A stretch of 64,000 bases of DNA from positions 1 to 64,000 of the forward strand of contig NZ_JABVEC010000037.1 of assembly GCF_014323705.1 (NCBI RefSeq), given 5' to 3'. The position numbers were made by a program, and so were the translations under genes. This DNA is from Actinomadura alba (GTDB lineage Bacteria; Actinomycetota; Actinomycetes; Streptosporangiales; Streptosporangiaceae). Below are positions 53,801-62,532 of this stretch, piece after piece. A model generated the notes under the pieces. The model did not search any database, was not told the DNA's origin, and was given only the letters and a program-made list of their open reading frames with translations. The stretch's first letter is position 1; the number at the start of each line of letters is the position of its first letter.

Positions 53801-54828
53801 CCCTGCAGGCACGCCTCGTCGTCGAACGCCCTCGTTTCCGCCTCGACCTGGGCCTGGCCGTCGACGCCGGCGAGGTCGTCGCCCTGCTCGGCCCCAACGG
53901 CGCGGGCAAGACCACTGCCTTGCGCGCTCTGGCCGGGTTGGTGGCCCTGACCGGCGGTCACATCGACCTGGACGGCACGCCCCTGCACACGCTCCCCACC
54001 GAAGACCGCCCCATCGGCATGGTCTTCCAGGACTACCTGCTCTTCCCGCACCTGTCGGCACTGGACAACGTCGCCTTCGGGCCACGCTGCCATGGCGCGT
54101 CCAAGTCGGACGCGCGCGCGACGGCCGCGTCCTGGCTGCGGAGGGTCGGCCTGGCCGAGCATTCCGGGTCCAAGCCCCGCCGGCTGTCCGGAGGCCAGGC
54201 CCAGCGTGTCGCACTGGCCCGCGCGCTCGCCGCCGGGCCACGGTTGCTGCTGCTGGACGAACCGCTGGCCGCCCTCGACGCCCACACCCGGCTCCAGGTC
54301 CGCTCCGAGCTGCGCCGTCACCTTGCCGAGTTCGACGGGGCGACCGTCCTGGTCACACACGACCCGCTGGAGGCGATGGTGCTGGCCGACCGGCTCGTGG
54401 TCATCGAATCCGGCACGGTCGTCCAGCAGGGAACACCCGCCGAGGTCGCCCGCCGGCCGCGCACCGACTACGTCGCGCGGCTCGTGGGGCTCAACCTGCA
54501 TCGCGGGACGGCCGACGGGCGGAAGGTCACGGTGGGCGACGTGCTCTTCAACGTCGCCGAGGATCTGCGGGGGCCGGTGTTCCTCGCCTTCTCACCCGCC
54601 GCGGTGGCTCTCTACCGGTCCCGGCCGGACGGCACTCCGCGGAATCTGTGGGAGGCCACGATCGAGGGCATCGAGCGGCACGGTGACAACGTCCGCATCC
54701 ATCTCGACGGGTCGATCGCGGTGGCCGCCGACGTGACCCCGGCCGCCGTCGCCGACCTCGATCTGACCCCGGGGCAGCGGATCTGGGCGGCCGTCAAGGC
54801 GACCGAGACGCACGCCTACCCGGCCTGA
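53797..54828 (+). CDS. modC: molybdate ABC ATPase ModC
   Basis: 343 aa. Walker A GPNGAGKTT, signature RLSGGQAQRVALARAL, Walker B LLLLDEP, and a C-terminal TOBE domain (RIHLDGSIAVAADVTP). ATGA overlap with modB. Confidence 0.93.
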   Translation: MTLQARLVVERPRFRLDLGLAVDAGEVVALLGPNGAGKTTALRALAGLVALTGGHIDLDGTPLHTLPTEDRPIGMVFQDYLLFPHLSALDNVAFGPRCHGASKSDARATAASWLRRVGLAEHSGSKPRRLSGGQAQRVALARALAAGPRLLLLDEPLAALDAHTRLQVRSELRRHLAEFDGATVLVTHDPLEAMVLADRLVVIESGTVVQQGTPAEVARRPRTDYVARLVGLNLHRGTADGRKVTVGDVLFNVAEDLRGPVFLAFSPAAVALYRSRPDGTPRNLWEATIEGIERHGDNVRIHLDGSIAVAADVTPAAVADLDLTPGQRIWAAVKATETHAYPA

Positions 54829-54848
54829 GACGCATGCCTACCCGGCCT
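54805..54848. repeat. 22-bp tandem duplication at the modC stop
   Basis: GAGACGCACGCCTACCCGGC plus CT (54805-54826) repeats at 54827-54848 with one change (C to T). The first copy encodes the last residues of ModC and runs into the stop; the second is non-coding. Confidence 0.8.
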
Positions 54849-54915
54849 GAGGCACGCGTCCCTCTCCGTTACGCGCCACCCGGCCGGGGGGATGGGGCGA
54901 ATCGGCGAGATGCGG

Positions 54916-55938
54916 TCACCGGCGGGTGGCCAGGGCGAGGAACCGGTGGGGCGCGTCGTCGTACCCGTCGAGGTGCCAGCCGGCACCGGCGAGCAGCGGG
55001 CCGAGACGTTTCCGCGCGAGGGGTTCGTCGGGGTCGAGGGTGCGCCCGTGCCGGGCCGCGAGCGCGGCTCGTCCCGAGGGGTGGAAGATGACCAGCCGTC
55101 CGCCCGGACGGGCGACGCGGGCCAGTTCCGCGAGACCCTCGCCGATGTGGGGCAGATGGTTCACCAGGCCGGCGGTGAAGACCGTGTGGACGCTGGCGTC
55201 GCCGAGCGGCAGGTGGCGGGCGTCGCCGACGAGCAGGGCGGCGTGCTGTGCGCGCCCGCCGGCCTTGGCGACGGCGAGCATCTGCGGGGTGAGGTCGAGG
55301 CCGATCACGACTCCGGTGGGGCCGACGGCCGAGCGCAGGGCGGGCAGGGCACGGCCGGTGCCGCAGCCCACGTCGATGACGGCGGCGCCGACCGGGATGC
55401 CGGCCTCGTCGACGGCGGCGGTGTACGCGGGCATGTCGTCGCCGAACTTGGTGTCCCAGGTGGCGGCGCGGGTGGCGAAGAAGGCCCGGCTCTCGGTGAT
55501 GTACCAGCGGCTGTGCCCGGCCAGCCGGCGGGCAACGTGGCGGATCACGGGCCAGGTCTCGTCCCGGAGGTCGATCACGATGTCGGCGTCACGTTCCCCG
55601 CCCACGTTCGGGGAGTGGCCGGTCGGCCGGCAGGACAGCCAGACGACGACGTCCCACCCGGTGGCCGGCGGCCGGGCGCGCAGCCGCGGCCCATCGGCGA
55701 GCGTGACCGCGCCGGGGGATCGGTCCGCGTGCCAGGTGTCATCGGACGGGGGCGATGTTCCGCCGGTCAGGCGGGTGCAGAGGCGTCCGTCGGACGACAG
55801 GGCGTGCGCCAGCCGGTCGGCGACCTGGGCGGCGTGGTCACCGGCACCGTCGACCACCACGCACGCGGCACCGGTCGGGAGCATCCCGGCGAGCGCGGCC
55901 AGGACCTCCTCCCACCGGCCGGACTGCGCATCGGTCAT
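54916..55938 (-). CDS. SAM methyltransferase with decayed kinase-like N-terminus
   Basis: 340 aa. C-terminal half is a class I methyltransferase: VIDVGCGTGRALP (motif I), GLDLTPQML, ARHLPLGDAS and RVARPGGRLVIFH. The first 150 residues (CVVVDGAGDHAAQVADRLAH, WDVVVWLSC, DADIVIDLRD) look like a uridine kinase-type domain whose P-loop GxxGSGKST has been lost. ATG after GAGGGCAGGCG; an upstream ATG at 55971 is weaker. Substrate unknown. Confidence 0.8.
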   Translation of the reverse strand: MTDAQSGRWEEVLAALAGMLPTGAACVVVDGAGDHAAQVADRLAHALSSDGRLCTRLTGGTSPPSDDTWHADRSPGAVTLADGPRLRARPPATGWDVVVWLSCRPTGHSPNVGGERDADIVIDLRDETWPVIRHVARRLAGHSRWYITESRAFFATRAATWDTKFGDDMPAYTAAVDEAGIPVGAAVIDVGCGTGRALPALRSAVGPTGVVIGLDLTPQMLAVAKAGGRAQHAALLVGDARHLPLGDASVHTVFTAGLVNHLPHIGEGLAELARVARPGGRLVIFHPSGRAALAARHGRTLDPDEPLARKRLGPLLAGAGWHLDGYDDAPHRFLALATRR

Positions 55939-56282
55939 CGCCTGCCCTCGCGGTACCGCCTCATCAGACATCTCTACATGATGCACAGGCGATATAGATC
56001 CCGCCAATCAGCTCGAAATCACCAGCAGAAATGGCGATTCGGCCTCGAACCTGCGATGCGTTACCGCGCTGCGCCGCGTGATATCTCGATCATGGTGAGT
56101 GACATCGCGCCGTCCCGCGGCCCAGGTCTGGCCAGGTTTTAGAAAAGCATTCTAGAATGCACGTCGCACTTACGCAGGTGCCCGGTGTTGAGCTCAGCGT
56201 CATGCTCGCTCGGCGACGGCGGGGGACCACCAGTCCCGGCATCGCGACGCGTTCGCGGTGTCACGAGTGAGCGGAGTTGCGA
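55939..56282. promoter_or_regulatory. regulatory gap with palindromic operator candidate
   Basis: 344 bases, no gene. At 56147-56160 GCATTCTAGAATGC is a perfect 14-base palindrome containing TAGAAT, a possible -10 box, in the only AT-rich spot. It fits an operator for the divergent or the DUF6351 promoter. Confidence 0.5.
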
Positions 56283-58451
56283 GTGGCACACCGTAAATGG
56301 CGCTCGGTCATCGTCGTCGCCGCATTGGCGGCGGCCGTGCCGATGCTGACGTACGGAACGGCGGCCGCCGGGCCGGCGTCCCACGGCGGACGGCCGACCA
56401 TCGAGACCGTGTCGAACCCGCGGCCCGAGGTGGTCAGCGGCGGGCAGGTGCTCGTCCGGGTCGTGCCGCCGGCGAAGACGCACGCCAAGCGGATCAGCGT
56501 CAGCGCCAACGGGCGTGACGTGACCTCCGGCCTTCGCGAGCAGCCCGACGGCAGCCTCCTCGGCCTGGTTACCGGCCTGCGCGACGGGCGCAACACACTG
56601 GAGGCCAGGCAGTCCGGTTCCCGTGCGAGTCTGCGCGTCACCAACCACCCGATCACCGGGCCGGTGCTGTCCGGTGCGCAGCAACTCCCCTTCTACTGCG
56701 AGACACAGGCGTACGGCCTGCCGGCGGCCGAGCAGCCGCACTGCGGCGCACCCACCCAGGTCGGCTACCAGTACCGGACGACGGCGGGAGCGTTCGCACC
56801 GCTGCCCGATCCGTCCGCGCGACCCGCGGACCTCGCGACCGCCACGGTGGACGGCCGGCAGGTGCCGTACATCGTCCGGGGCGAGCGCGGGACGATCGAC
56901 CGCGCGGTGTACGAGATCGCGGCGCTGTACGACGGCGCCGCCCCATCACCGGTCACCCCGGATCACGCCTGGAACGGCAAGCTCGTCTACACCTTCGGGG
57001 GCGGCTGCAACTCCGGCTTCCACCAGGGCAGATCGACCGGCGGCGTGCTGAACGACCTGTTCCTCGGGCAGGGCTACGCGGTCGCGTCCTCCAGCCTCAA
57101 CGTGCTCGACAACAACTGCAGCCCGATCATCTCGGCCGAGGCGGCGATGATGGTCAAGGAGCACTTCGTCGAGACCTACGGCCCGGTGAAGCACACCATC
57201 GGCTGGGGCGGTTCCGGTGGGGCCATCCAGCAGTACGACATCGCCGAGAGCTACCCGGGCATCCTGGACGGCATCATTCCCGGTGTCTCCTTCCCCGACC
57301 CGCTGAGCACGGCCGGCCCGGTCTCGGACTGCCGCCTGCTGAACCGCTTCTTCGCCGGACCCGGCGCCTCGTTCACCACTGCGCAGAAGACCGCGATCTC
57401 CGGCTTCCGCACCTATTCGACCTGCGTCTCCTGGGACGCGACCTTCGCCAGCCGGTCGACCGCCACGGAGAGCTGCAACGCGGCGATCCCGGTCGCGGTG
57501 CGCTGGGACCCGGTCACCAATCCCAACGGCGTCAAGTGCAACTCGACCGAGCAACTGGTCAACCAGATCGGCCGCGACCCGAGGACCGGGTTCGTCCGCG
57601 GCGTGCTCGACAACACCGGCGTACAGTACGGGCTGGCCGCGCTGAAGGCGGGAACGATCACGCCGGCCCAGTTCACCGCCGTCAACGCCGGCATCGGCGG
57701 CCTGGACCACACCGGCAAGCCCGTGCCGCAGCGCACCGTCGCCGACCCGAAGGCGCTGTACGCGGTGTACGCCAACGACATCGTCAACTCGGCGTCGCAG
57801 GGCCTGCGCCAGACCCCCATCATCGACCAGCGCACCGACCTCGACCTGGCCGGCCCGGGCAACGACATCCACACCACCGAGTGGTCCTTCGTCATGCGCC
57901 AGCGGTTGCTGCGGGCCAACGGCAGCGCCGGCAACCAGGTCATCATCGAAAGCGCCCCGACCCCGGCCGAGACGGCGGCGGCCGCCCGGTACGAGCTCGA
58001 CGCCATGGACCGCTGGCTGACCGCGATCGGCGCCGACCGCTCGGGACGCGACATGCGGCACAAGGTGCTCACGAACCGGCCGGCCGACCTCGGCGACGGC
58101 TGCTACCTGTCGGCCACGCAGCGTATCCGCCAGGAGCTGACCTACCCGCCGGACGGGCAGTGCGGGGAGAGGTTCCCGGTGGCCGCGAACACCCGTATGG
58201 CCGCCGGACAGAAGCTCTCCATGGACGTCCTGAAGTGCGCGCTGAAGCCGCTCGACTTCCGGGACTTCCCGGTCACGTTCTCCTCCGCCGAGCGGGCGCA
58301 GCTGCGTGCCACGTTCCCTGGCGGGGTCTGTGACCACGACCGCCCCGGCGCCGGGCAGCGCAAGCCGATCGGCACCTGGCTGAGCTACGGCGACTCGTGG
58401 ACCGGGACGACGCCGCCGACCAGGCTGCCGAGCGGGCCACACCGCTCATGA
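56283..58451 (+). CDS. secreted DUF6351 hydrolase-like protein
   Basis: 722 aa. Signal peptide (about 1-30, ending AAAG). The body is a large alpha/beta-hydrolase-like domain: FGGGCNSGFHQGRS, SSLNVLDNNC and the nucleophile elbow GWGGSGGAIQQYD, related to tannase-type esterases. Several Cys suggest disulfides. GTG start six bases after GGAG. Family has no defined substrate known to me. Confidence 0.85.
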   Translation: MAHRKWRSVIVVAALAAAVPMLTYGTAAAGPASHGGRPTIETVSNPRPEVVSGGQVLVRVVPPAKTHAKRISVSANGRDVTSGLREQPDGSLLGLVTGLRDGRNTLEARQSGSRASLRVTNHPITGPVLSGAQQLPFYCETQAYGLPAAEQPHCGAPTQVGYQYRTTAGAFAPLPDPSARPADLATATVDGRQVPYIVRGERGTIDRAVYEIAALYDGAAPSPVTPDHAWNGKLVYTFGGGCNSGFHQGRSTGGVLNDLFLGQGYAVASSSLNVLDNNCSPIISAEAAMMVKEHFVETYGPVKHTIGWGGSGGAIQQYDIAESYPGILDGIIPGVSFPDPLSTAGPVSDCRLLNRFFAGPGASFTTAQKTAISGFRTYSTCVSWDATFASRSTATESCNAAIPVAVRWDPVTNPNGVKCNSTEQLVNQIGRDPRTGFVRGVLDNTGVQYGLAALKAGTITPAQFTAVNAGIGGLDHTGKPVPQRTVADPKALYAVYANDIVNSASQGLRQTPIIDQRTDLDLAGPGNDIHTTEWSFVMRQRLLRANGSAGNQVIIESAPTPAETAAAARYELDAMDRWLTAIGADRSGRDMRHKVLTNRPADLGDGCYLSATQRIRQELTYPPDGQCGERFPVAANTRMAAGQKLSMDVLKCALKPLDFRDFPVTFSSAERAQLRATFPGGVCDHDRPGAGQRKPIGTWLSYGDSWTGTTPPTRLPSGPHRS

Positions 58452-58466
58452 TCACGCTGTGCCGCG

Positions 58467-58498
58467 AGCAGCCCCCCGGCCGTCGCCGGGGGCTGCTT
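58467..58498 (+). terminator. rho-independent terminator
   Basis: AGCAGCCCCC and GGGGGCTGCT pair around a short GC loop, followed by TTTACTC. It begins 16 bases after the DUF6351 stop. Confidence 0.85.
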
Positions 58499-58506
58499 TA
58501 CTCTCG

Positions 58507-58562
58507 CCGCCTGGCCGCCTGGCCGCCTGGCCGCCTGGCCGCCTGGCCGCCTGGCCGCCTGG
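58507..58562. repeat. seven perfect CCGCCTGG units
   Basis: An 8-base unit repeated seven times between the DUF6351 terminator and the TetR gene. Lengths of 8 alter spacing to the TetR promoter when the copy number changes. Confidence 0.9.
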
Positions 58563-58659
58563 CCGCCCCACCGCTGCGCCGACCTGCGACTGCGGACCGT
58601 GAAATGCGGTTCCGTAATCTGGGAGCGACGAGGCCGACGGCAAGGTGGCGAGAAACCGG

Positions 58660-59292
58660 ATGGCACGCAAGTCGAGCAGCCGCCCGAGCGTGAGCGCCTG
58701 GCAATGGAGCCGTACGGCGGAGACGCGCCGGGGGATACTGGGCGCCGCCCGTGAGGTGTTCGCCGAGCGGGGCTTCGCCGAGGCGAGCGTCGCCGATGTG
58801 GTGGAACGCTCCGGTTCGAGCGTGGGCAGCCTGTACCACCATTTCGGCGGCAAGGCCGAGCTGTTCCTGGCGCTCTACGAGGGCCACCAGAACGCGCATG
58901 AGGAGGACGCCTCGGCCGCCGTCAGCGCCATGCGCGAGTCGGGCGAGTCGAATCCGCTGGAGCTGTTCATCGCCGGGGCGCGGGCCTTCCTTGAGGGGTC
59001 CTGGGAGCGCCGGGACCTGGTCCGGTTGTTCATGGACTGTGACGGTCCGCCCGGGTTCGAGCTGATGCGCCGTACCCGCAACCGCGAGTGGGTGCGGCAG
59101 AACGCGGTGCTTCTCGGTGCCGGCAGCGGCCCGGTGGGCCGCGCCACGGTCGCGATGCTGACCACCGTCATCGGTGAGGCCGGTCGCGAGATCGCCGCCT
59201 GCGAGAACAAGATCGAAGCGGACACCGTCACCGCGGTCACCCTCCGCTTGATCCGCCGTCTGGATCCCCTCACGGCGGGCGACGAGGTCTGA
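58660..59292 (+). CDS. TetR-family regulator
   Basis: 210 aa. N-terminal HTH: TRRGILGAAREVFAERGF, ASVADVVERSG, VGSLYHHFGGKAELF. The C-terminal ligand domain is unclassified. The upstream GTG at 58645 is possible. Likely target is its own region or DUF6351. Confidence 0.9.
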   Translation: MARKSSSRPSVSAWQWSRTAETRRGILGAAREVFAERGFAEASVADVVERSGSSVGSLYHHFGGKAELFLALYEGHQNAHEEDASAAVSAMRESGESNPLELFIAGARAFLEGSWERRDLVRLFMDCDGPPGFELMRRTRNREWVRQNAVLLGAGSGPVGRATVAMLTTVIGEAGREIAACENKIEADTVTAVTLRLIRRLDPLTAGDEV

Positions 59293-59467
59293 CCAGGGTC
59301 TCACCAGGTTCTGACCGGCGGGAACCGTCCTCCGTCACAGGCGATTCTCCATCCGGGACGCCACGTTTCCGTCGACGCGGCCCGGCACCCCCTGGTTGCG
59401 CGGTCTATGGTCCACGGATACCTTCGAATAAGGGGCTTGACCTGCTCTTTTGCAAGAGGGGGGCATC

Positions 59468-60925
59468 TTGGGATGCAGGCGGGGTTTACTTCTGCCCCAC
59501 TCGCTTCGGGCGCGCACCACGCTGGCCGTCGGGACGCTGTCCTTGATCTTCCTTTCCGCGATCGGCACCAGCATCGACTTTCTGATCTCGGACAGGGCCC
59601 ATGCCCGCGTCGTCCAAGAGGCGCAGCGAGTCGCCACCAACTGGCTCGGGTCCTTCCGGCCCGGCGTCACGCCGCGGCCGGATCCGAAGACGCGCATCGA
59701 CCTCCTCCAGCTCGTCGACTCGCATGGCCGGGTGGTGGCGGCCAGCGCGGCCGCGACGGGCAGACCGGCCCTGAGCGGCGTGCGCCCCCCGATCGATGAT
59801 CGGATCGACGACGACACCGTGTGCTCCCCGCAGGGCGGGTGCGTCATACTCGCCGCCGTCCGGACTCCTCCGCTGGAGACCCGCGAGCTCTGGCGGGGTG
59901 AGCCCCATTTCGTCTACGCGGGAACGGCCGAGCCGGCCCTCCTGGCGACACACCGCCTGCAGTTGCTGACCGGCGCGGGAGTCCTGCTCGGCGCCGCTCT
60001 CACGGCGTGGGGGAACTGGTGGGTGAGCGGCCGTTCCCTGCGCCCTGTGACGGCGATCCGCGAGACCATGGCCGCGATCTCGGTGAGCGACCTCAGCCTG
60101 CGGGTGCCCAAGCCGCCCGGTTGCACTGAGTACGCGCTGCTGGCCGCCACCGCCAACGAGACGCTGGCCCGGTTGGAGGAGTCGGCGGAGCGGCAACGCC
60201 GATTCGCCTCCACCACCTCGCACGAGCTCCGGACCCCGCTCACCGGTCTGCGTGCCCGGCTGGAGGAGGCGGTGCTCTATCCGCGAGACGTCGATCCCCA
60301 CGAGACCATCCACGAGGCCCTGGCGGTCACCGACCGGCTGGAGACGATCGTCGACGACCTGCTGGTGCTGGCTCGTCTGCGTGCCGGCGTCCCGGCGGCG
60401 CAGGGGCCGCTCGACCTCGGCGCGCTGGTGACCGCGGAAGTGGCGGAGGCCGCGGCCAGGGCGGACGGCGTGCCGGTGGACGTGCGCGCCGGCCGCGATG
60501 TGAACGTCCGAGGCAACCGGATTCAGCTGATCCGGATCCTGGACAACCTCCTGGCCAACGCCCGGCGGCACGCCGAGACCAGTGTCGAGGTCACCGCCGA
60601 GCGTGCCGGCGATCAGGCCGTCGTGACAGTCACCGACGACGGTGACGGCATCGCGCCACAGGACCGGGAACGCGTCTTCGAACGCTTCACCCGCTTGGAC
60701 GGCGGGCGCCGTCGCGATCCCAAGGGGAGCGGGCTCGGCCTGGCCATCTCCCGCGACATCGCCCAGAACCACCACGGAACCCTGCTGATCGAGGACTCGC
60801 CGCGCGGTGCGCGCTTCGTACTGCGGCTGCCGCTGATGGACACGCCCGCGCATCCGCCCGCGCATGGCGTCCGCGCTGAAGTACGCGGCTTCGCCGGCGA
60901 TGGGACCCCTTTGTGGAAGACCTGA
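59468..60925 (+). CDS. orphan sensor histidine kinase, second copy type
   Basis: 485 aa from a TTG with GAGGGGGG. Two membrane helices around an extracellular part with two Cys (TVCSPQGGCV). Core: H box STTSHELRTPLT, N box LLANARRHA, G1 DDGDGI, F box FERF, G2 GSGLGLAIS. No response regulator adjacent. Related to the kinase at 33173-34525. Confidence 0.88.
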   Translation: MGCRRGLLLPHSLRARTTLAVGTLSLIFLSAIGTSIDFLISDRAHARVVQEAQRVATNWLGSFRPGVTPRPDPKTRIDLLQLVDSHGRVVAASAAATGRPALSGVRPPIDDRIDDDTVCSPQGGCVILAAVRTPPLETRELWRGEPHFVYAGTAEPALLATHRLQLLTGAGVLLGAALTAWGNWWVSGRSLRPVTAIRETMAAISVSDLSLRVPKPPGCTEYALLAATANETLARLEESAERQRRFASTTSHELRTPLTGLRARLEEAVLYPRDVDPHETIHEALAVTDRLETIVDDLLVLARLRAGVPAAQGPLDLGALVTAEVAEAAARADGVPVDVRAGRDVNVRGNRIQLIRILDNLLANARRHAETSVEVTAERAGDQAVVTVTDDGDGIAPQDRERVFERFTRLDGGRRRDPKGSGLGLAISRDIAQNHHGTLLIEDSPRGARFVLRLPLMDTPAHPPAHGVRAEVRGFAGDGTPLWKT

Positions 60926-61233
60926 CCGGGTATCCGCCGCCGGGGCCGGCTCAGGGATCGGGGCGCGCGTTCGGGTGTGAGCGCTCATGTCATTGCATTA
61001 CCCGATGCCCGAGAACATGCCTGCGCTTGACCTCGCCCTGTCGGGGCAAGCTGAGCCAACCGCACGGCGTGATAAGGCCAAATTCGTGCCAACACCTGCG
61101 ATTGACAATTCAACCGGGTTGATTTCCCAAATCACGGCATGTGAGATGTGAATACGTGTTGTGGTTGGAGGTTCAAGAATCTTCCGCCAGATAACCGCGA
61201 CTTTACCTTTACTGCATTCAGGAGGGACCTTCC
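60926..61233. other. leader of the His-rich peptide gene
   Basis: 308 bases, no gene. TTGACA at 61103-61108 may be a -35 box; the -10 is unclear. Ends with strong ribosome site GGAGGGACC. Confidence 0.4.
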
Positions 61234-61506
61234 ATGACCATTCCCAAGTCGATCAGTATGGCCCTCTCCACCATGGCATGTGCGGGGATCGCCGTCTTCA
61301 CATCCGGTGCGATGACTCCGGCGAGCGCGCAGACGGTGGCGGCCGCCGCGGAACAGCCCGCCGTCGTGCAGGGCTGTAACTGGCGTTGGGGCAACTGCCA
61401 CCACAACCACTGGCCTCGGCACCATAACTGGCACCAAGGGCACCACGGGCACCACGGGCACCACCACGGCGGCTTCCATGGTCACCACCACGGCGGCTGG
61501 CGCTGA
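61234..61506 (+). CDS. small secreted His-rich protein
   Basis: 90 aa. Signal peptide of about 32 residues (ending ASAQT), then a linker and a tail with 17 histidines in the last 40 residues (GNCHHNHWPRHHNWHQGHH and HHHGG units), plus two Cys. Likely binds Zn, Ni or Cu outside the cell. Lies 309 bases after the sensor kinase gene. No family name. Confidence 0.85.
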   Translation: MTIPKSISMALSTMACAGIAVFTSGAMTPASAQTVAAAAEQPAVVQGCNWRWGNCHHNHWPRHHNWHQGHHGHHGHHHGGFHGHHHGGWR

Positions 61507-61737
61507 TCCTCTGGCGCCTCGCCTCCCGCGGCTCGCGTCGCCGATCACGGACACTTCGTGATCAGGCCGATGACCGCTGACGGTGCCGGTGACCGCCGCC
61601 CGCGAGGGCTCCGCGAATCGCCGTACCCCGTGCCGTGACGGCCCCGCCCGGTCGCTCCGGCGGTCGGCCGGGCCGTACGGTGCCCGTCACGAGGACGAGC
61701 GCGCCCCCGTGACCGGAAGAAGGCGCTGCTGCCGTCG

Positions 61738-61767
61738 TGGCAAGCTCTATTGCCGGTATGGCAAGCT
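61738..61767. promoter_or_regulatory. candidate operator of the XRE-cupin regulator
   Basis: TGGCAAGCT occurs at 61738-61746 and 61759-61767, 21 bases apart (two helix turns). GGCAA-6-TTGCC (61739-61754) is also an inverted repeat. Lies just before the regulator start. Confidence 0.5.
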
Positions 61768-61773
61768 GGCGGC

Positions 61774-62385
61774 ATGGACGACGACCTCGACCAAGCGCTC
61801 GCCGCGGTCGGACCCCGGCTACGCGCGCTGCGCCGGCAGCGCGAGACCACGCTGGCCGACCTGTCGGCAGAGACCGGCGTCTCGGTGAGCACCCTGTCCC
61901 GGCTGGAGTCCGGTGCCCGCAGGCCGACCCTCGAACTACTGCTTCCCCTGGCCAGAGCCCACGGCGTCTCGCTCGACGAACTCGTCGGTGCCCCGCCCAC
62001 CGGAGACCCGCGCATCCACCTGCGCCCGGTCACCCGCTACGGCATGACCATGCTGCCCCTGACCCGCCGAGCCGGCGGCATCCAGGCGTACAAGCTCGTG
62101 ATCCCGGCCGGCAGCCGCCGAGGAGAACCCGATCCACAGACCCACGAGGGCTACGAATGGCTCTATGTCCTCAACGGACGGCTGCGGCTCGTCCTCGGTG
62201 AACAGGATCTGGTGCTCTCACCAGGTGAGGCGGCCGAGTTCGACACCCGCGTACCGCACTGGTTCGACGCCACCGGTGCCGAACCGGTCGAGTTCCTCAG
62301 CCTGTTCGGCAGGCAGGGCGAACGCGCACACCTCCGCGCGCGCCCCAAGACAAAGCACCCACCTGGGCGAACCGACCAGTTATGA
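61774..62385 (+). CDS. XRE-cupin transcription regulator
   Basis: 203 aa. HTH: TTLADLSAETGVSVSTLSRL ESG, then a cupin domain (HEGYEWLYVLNGRLRLVLGE, LSPGEAAEFDTRVPHWFDA). Such regulators sense a small ligand in the cupin barrel. The ATG of MDDDLDQAL is used. Confidence 0.9.
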   Translation: MDDDLDQALAAVGPRLRALRRQRETTLADLSAETGVSVSTLSRLESGARRPTLELLLPLARAHGVSLDELVGAPPTGDPRIHLRPVTRYGMTMLPLTRRAGGIQAYKLVIPAGSRRGEPDPQTHEGYEWLYVLNGRLRLVLGEQDLVLSPGEAAEFDTRVPHWFDATGAEPVEFLSLFGRQGERAHLRARPKTKHPPGRTDQL

Positions 62386-62493
62386 TTCCGGGCCAGGAGC
62401 GGCTGTGCGCCCCTCGTGTGGCCGCCGAGCCGTCCGTACAGGCCCGTACTTTCGCCGGTGGTGGGCCGCCCACCATCAATCCCCGCGCTGTGT

Positions 62494-62528
62494 GCGACGG
62501 CCGCCGGTTCGGGGCCGGCGGCCGTCGC
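62494..62528 (-). terminator. 14-bp GC-rich hairpin terminator
   Basis: GCGACGGCCGCCGG and CCGGCGGCCGTCGC pair perfectly with a TTCGGGG loop. It ends 5 bases after the aztD stop on the minus strand. Confidence 0.8.
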
Positions 62529-62532
62529 TCGC

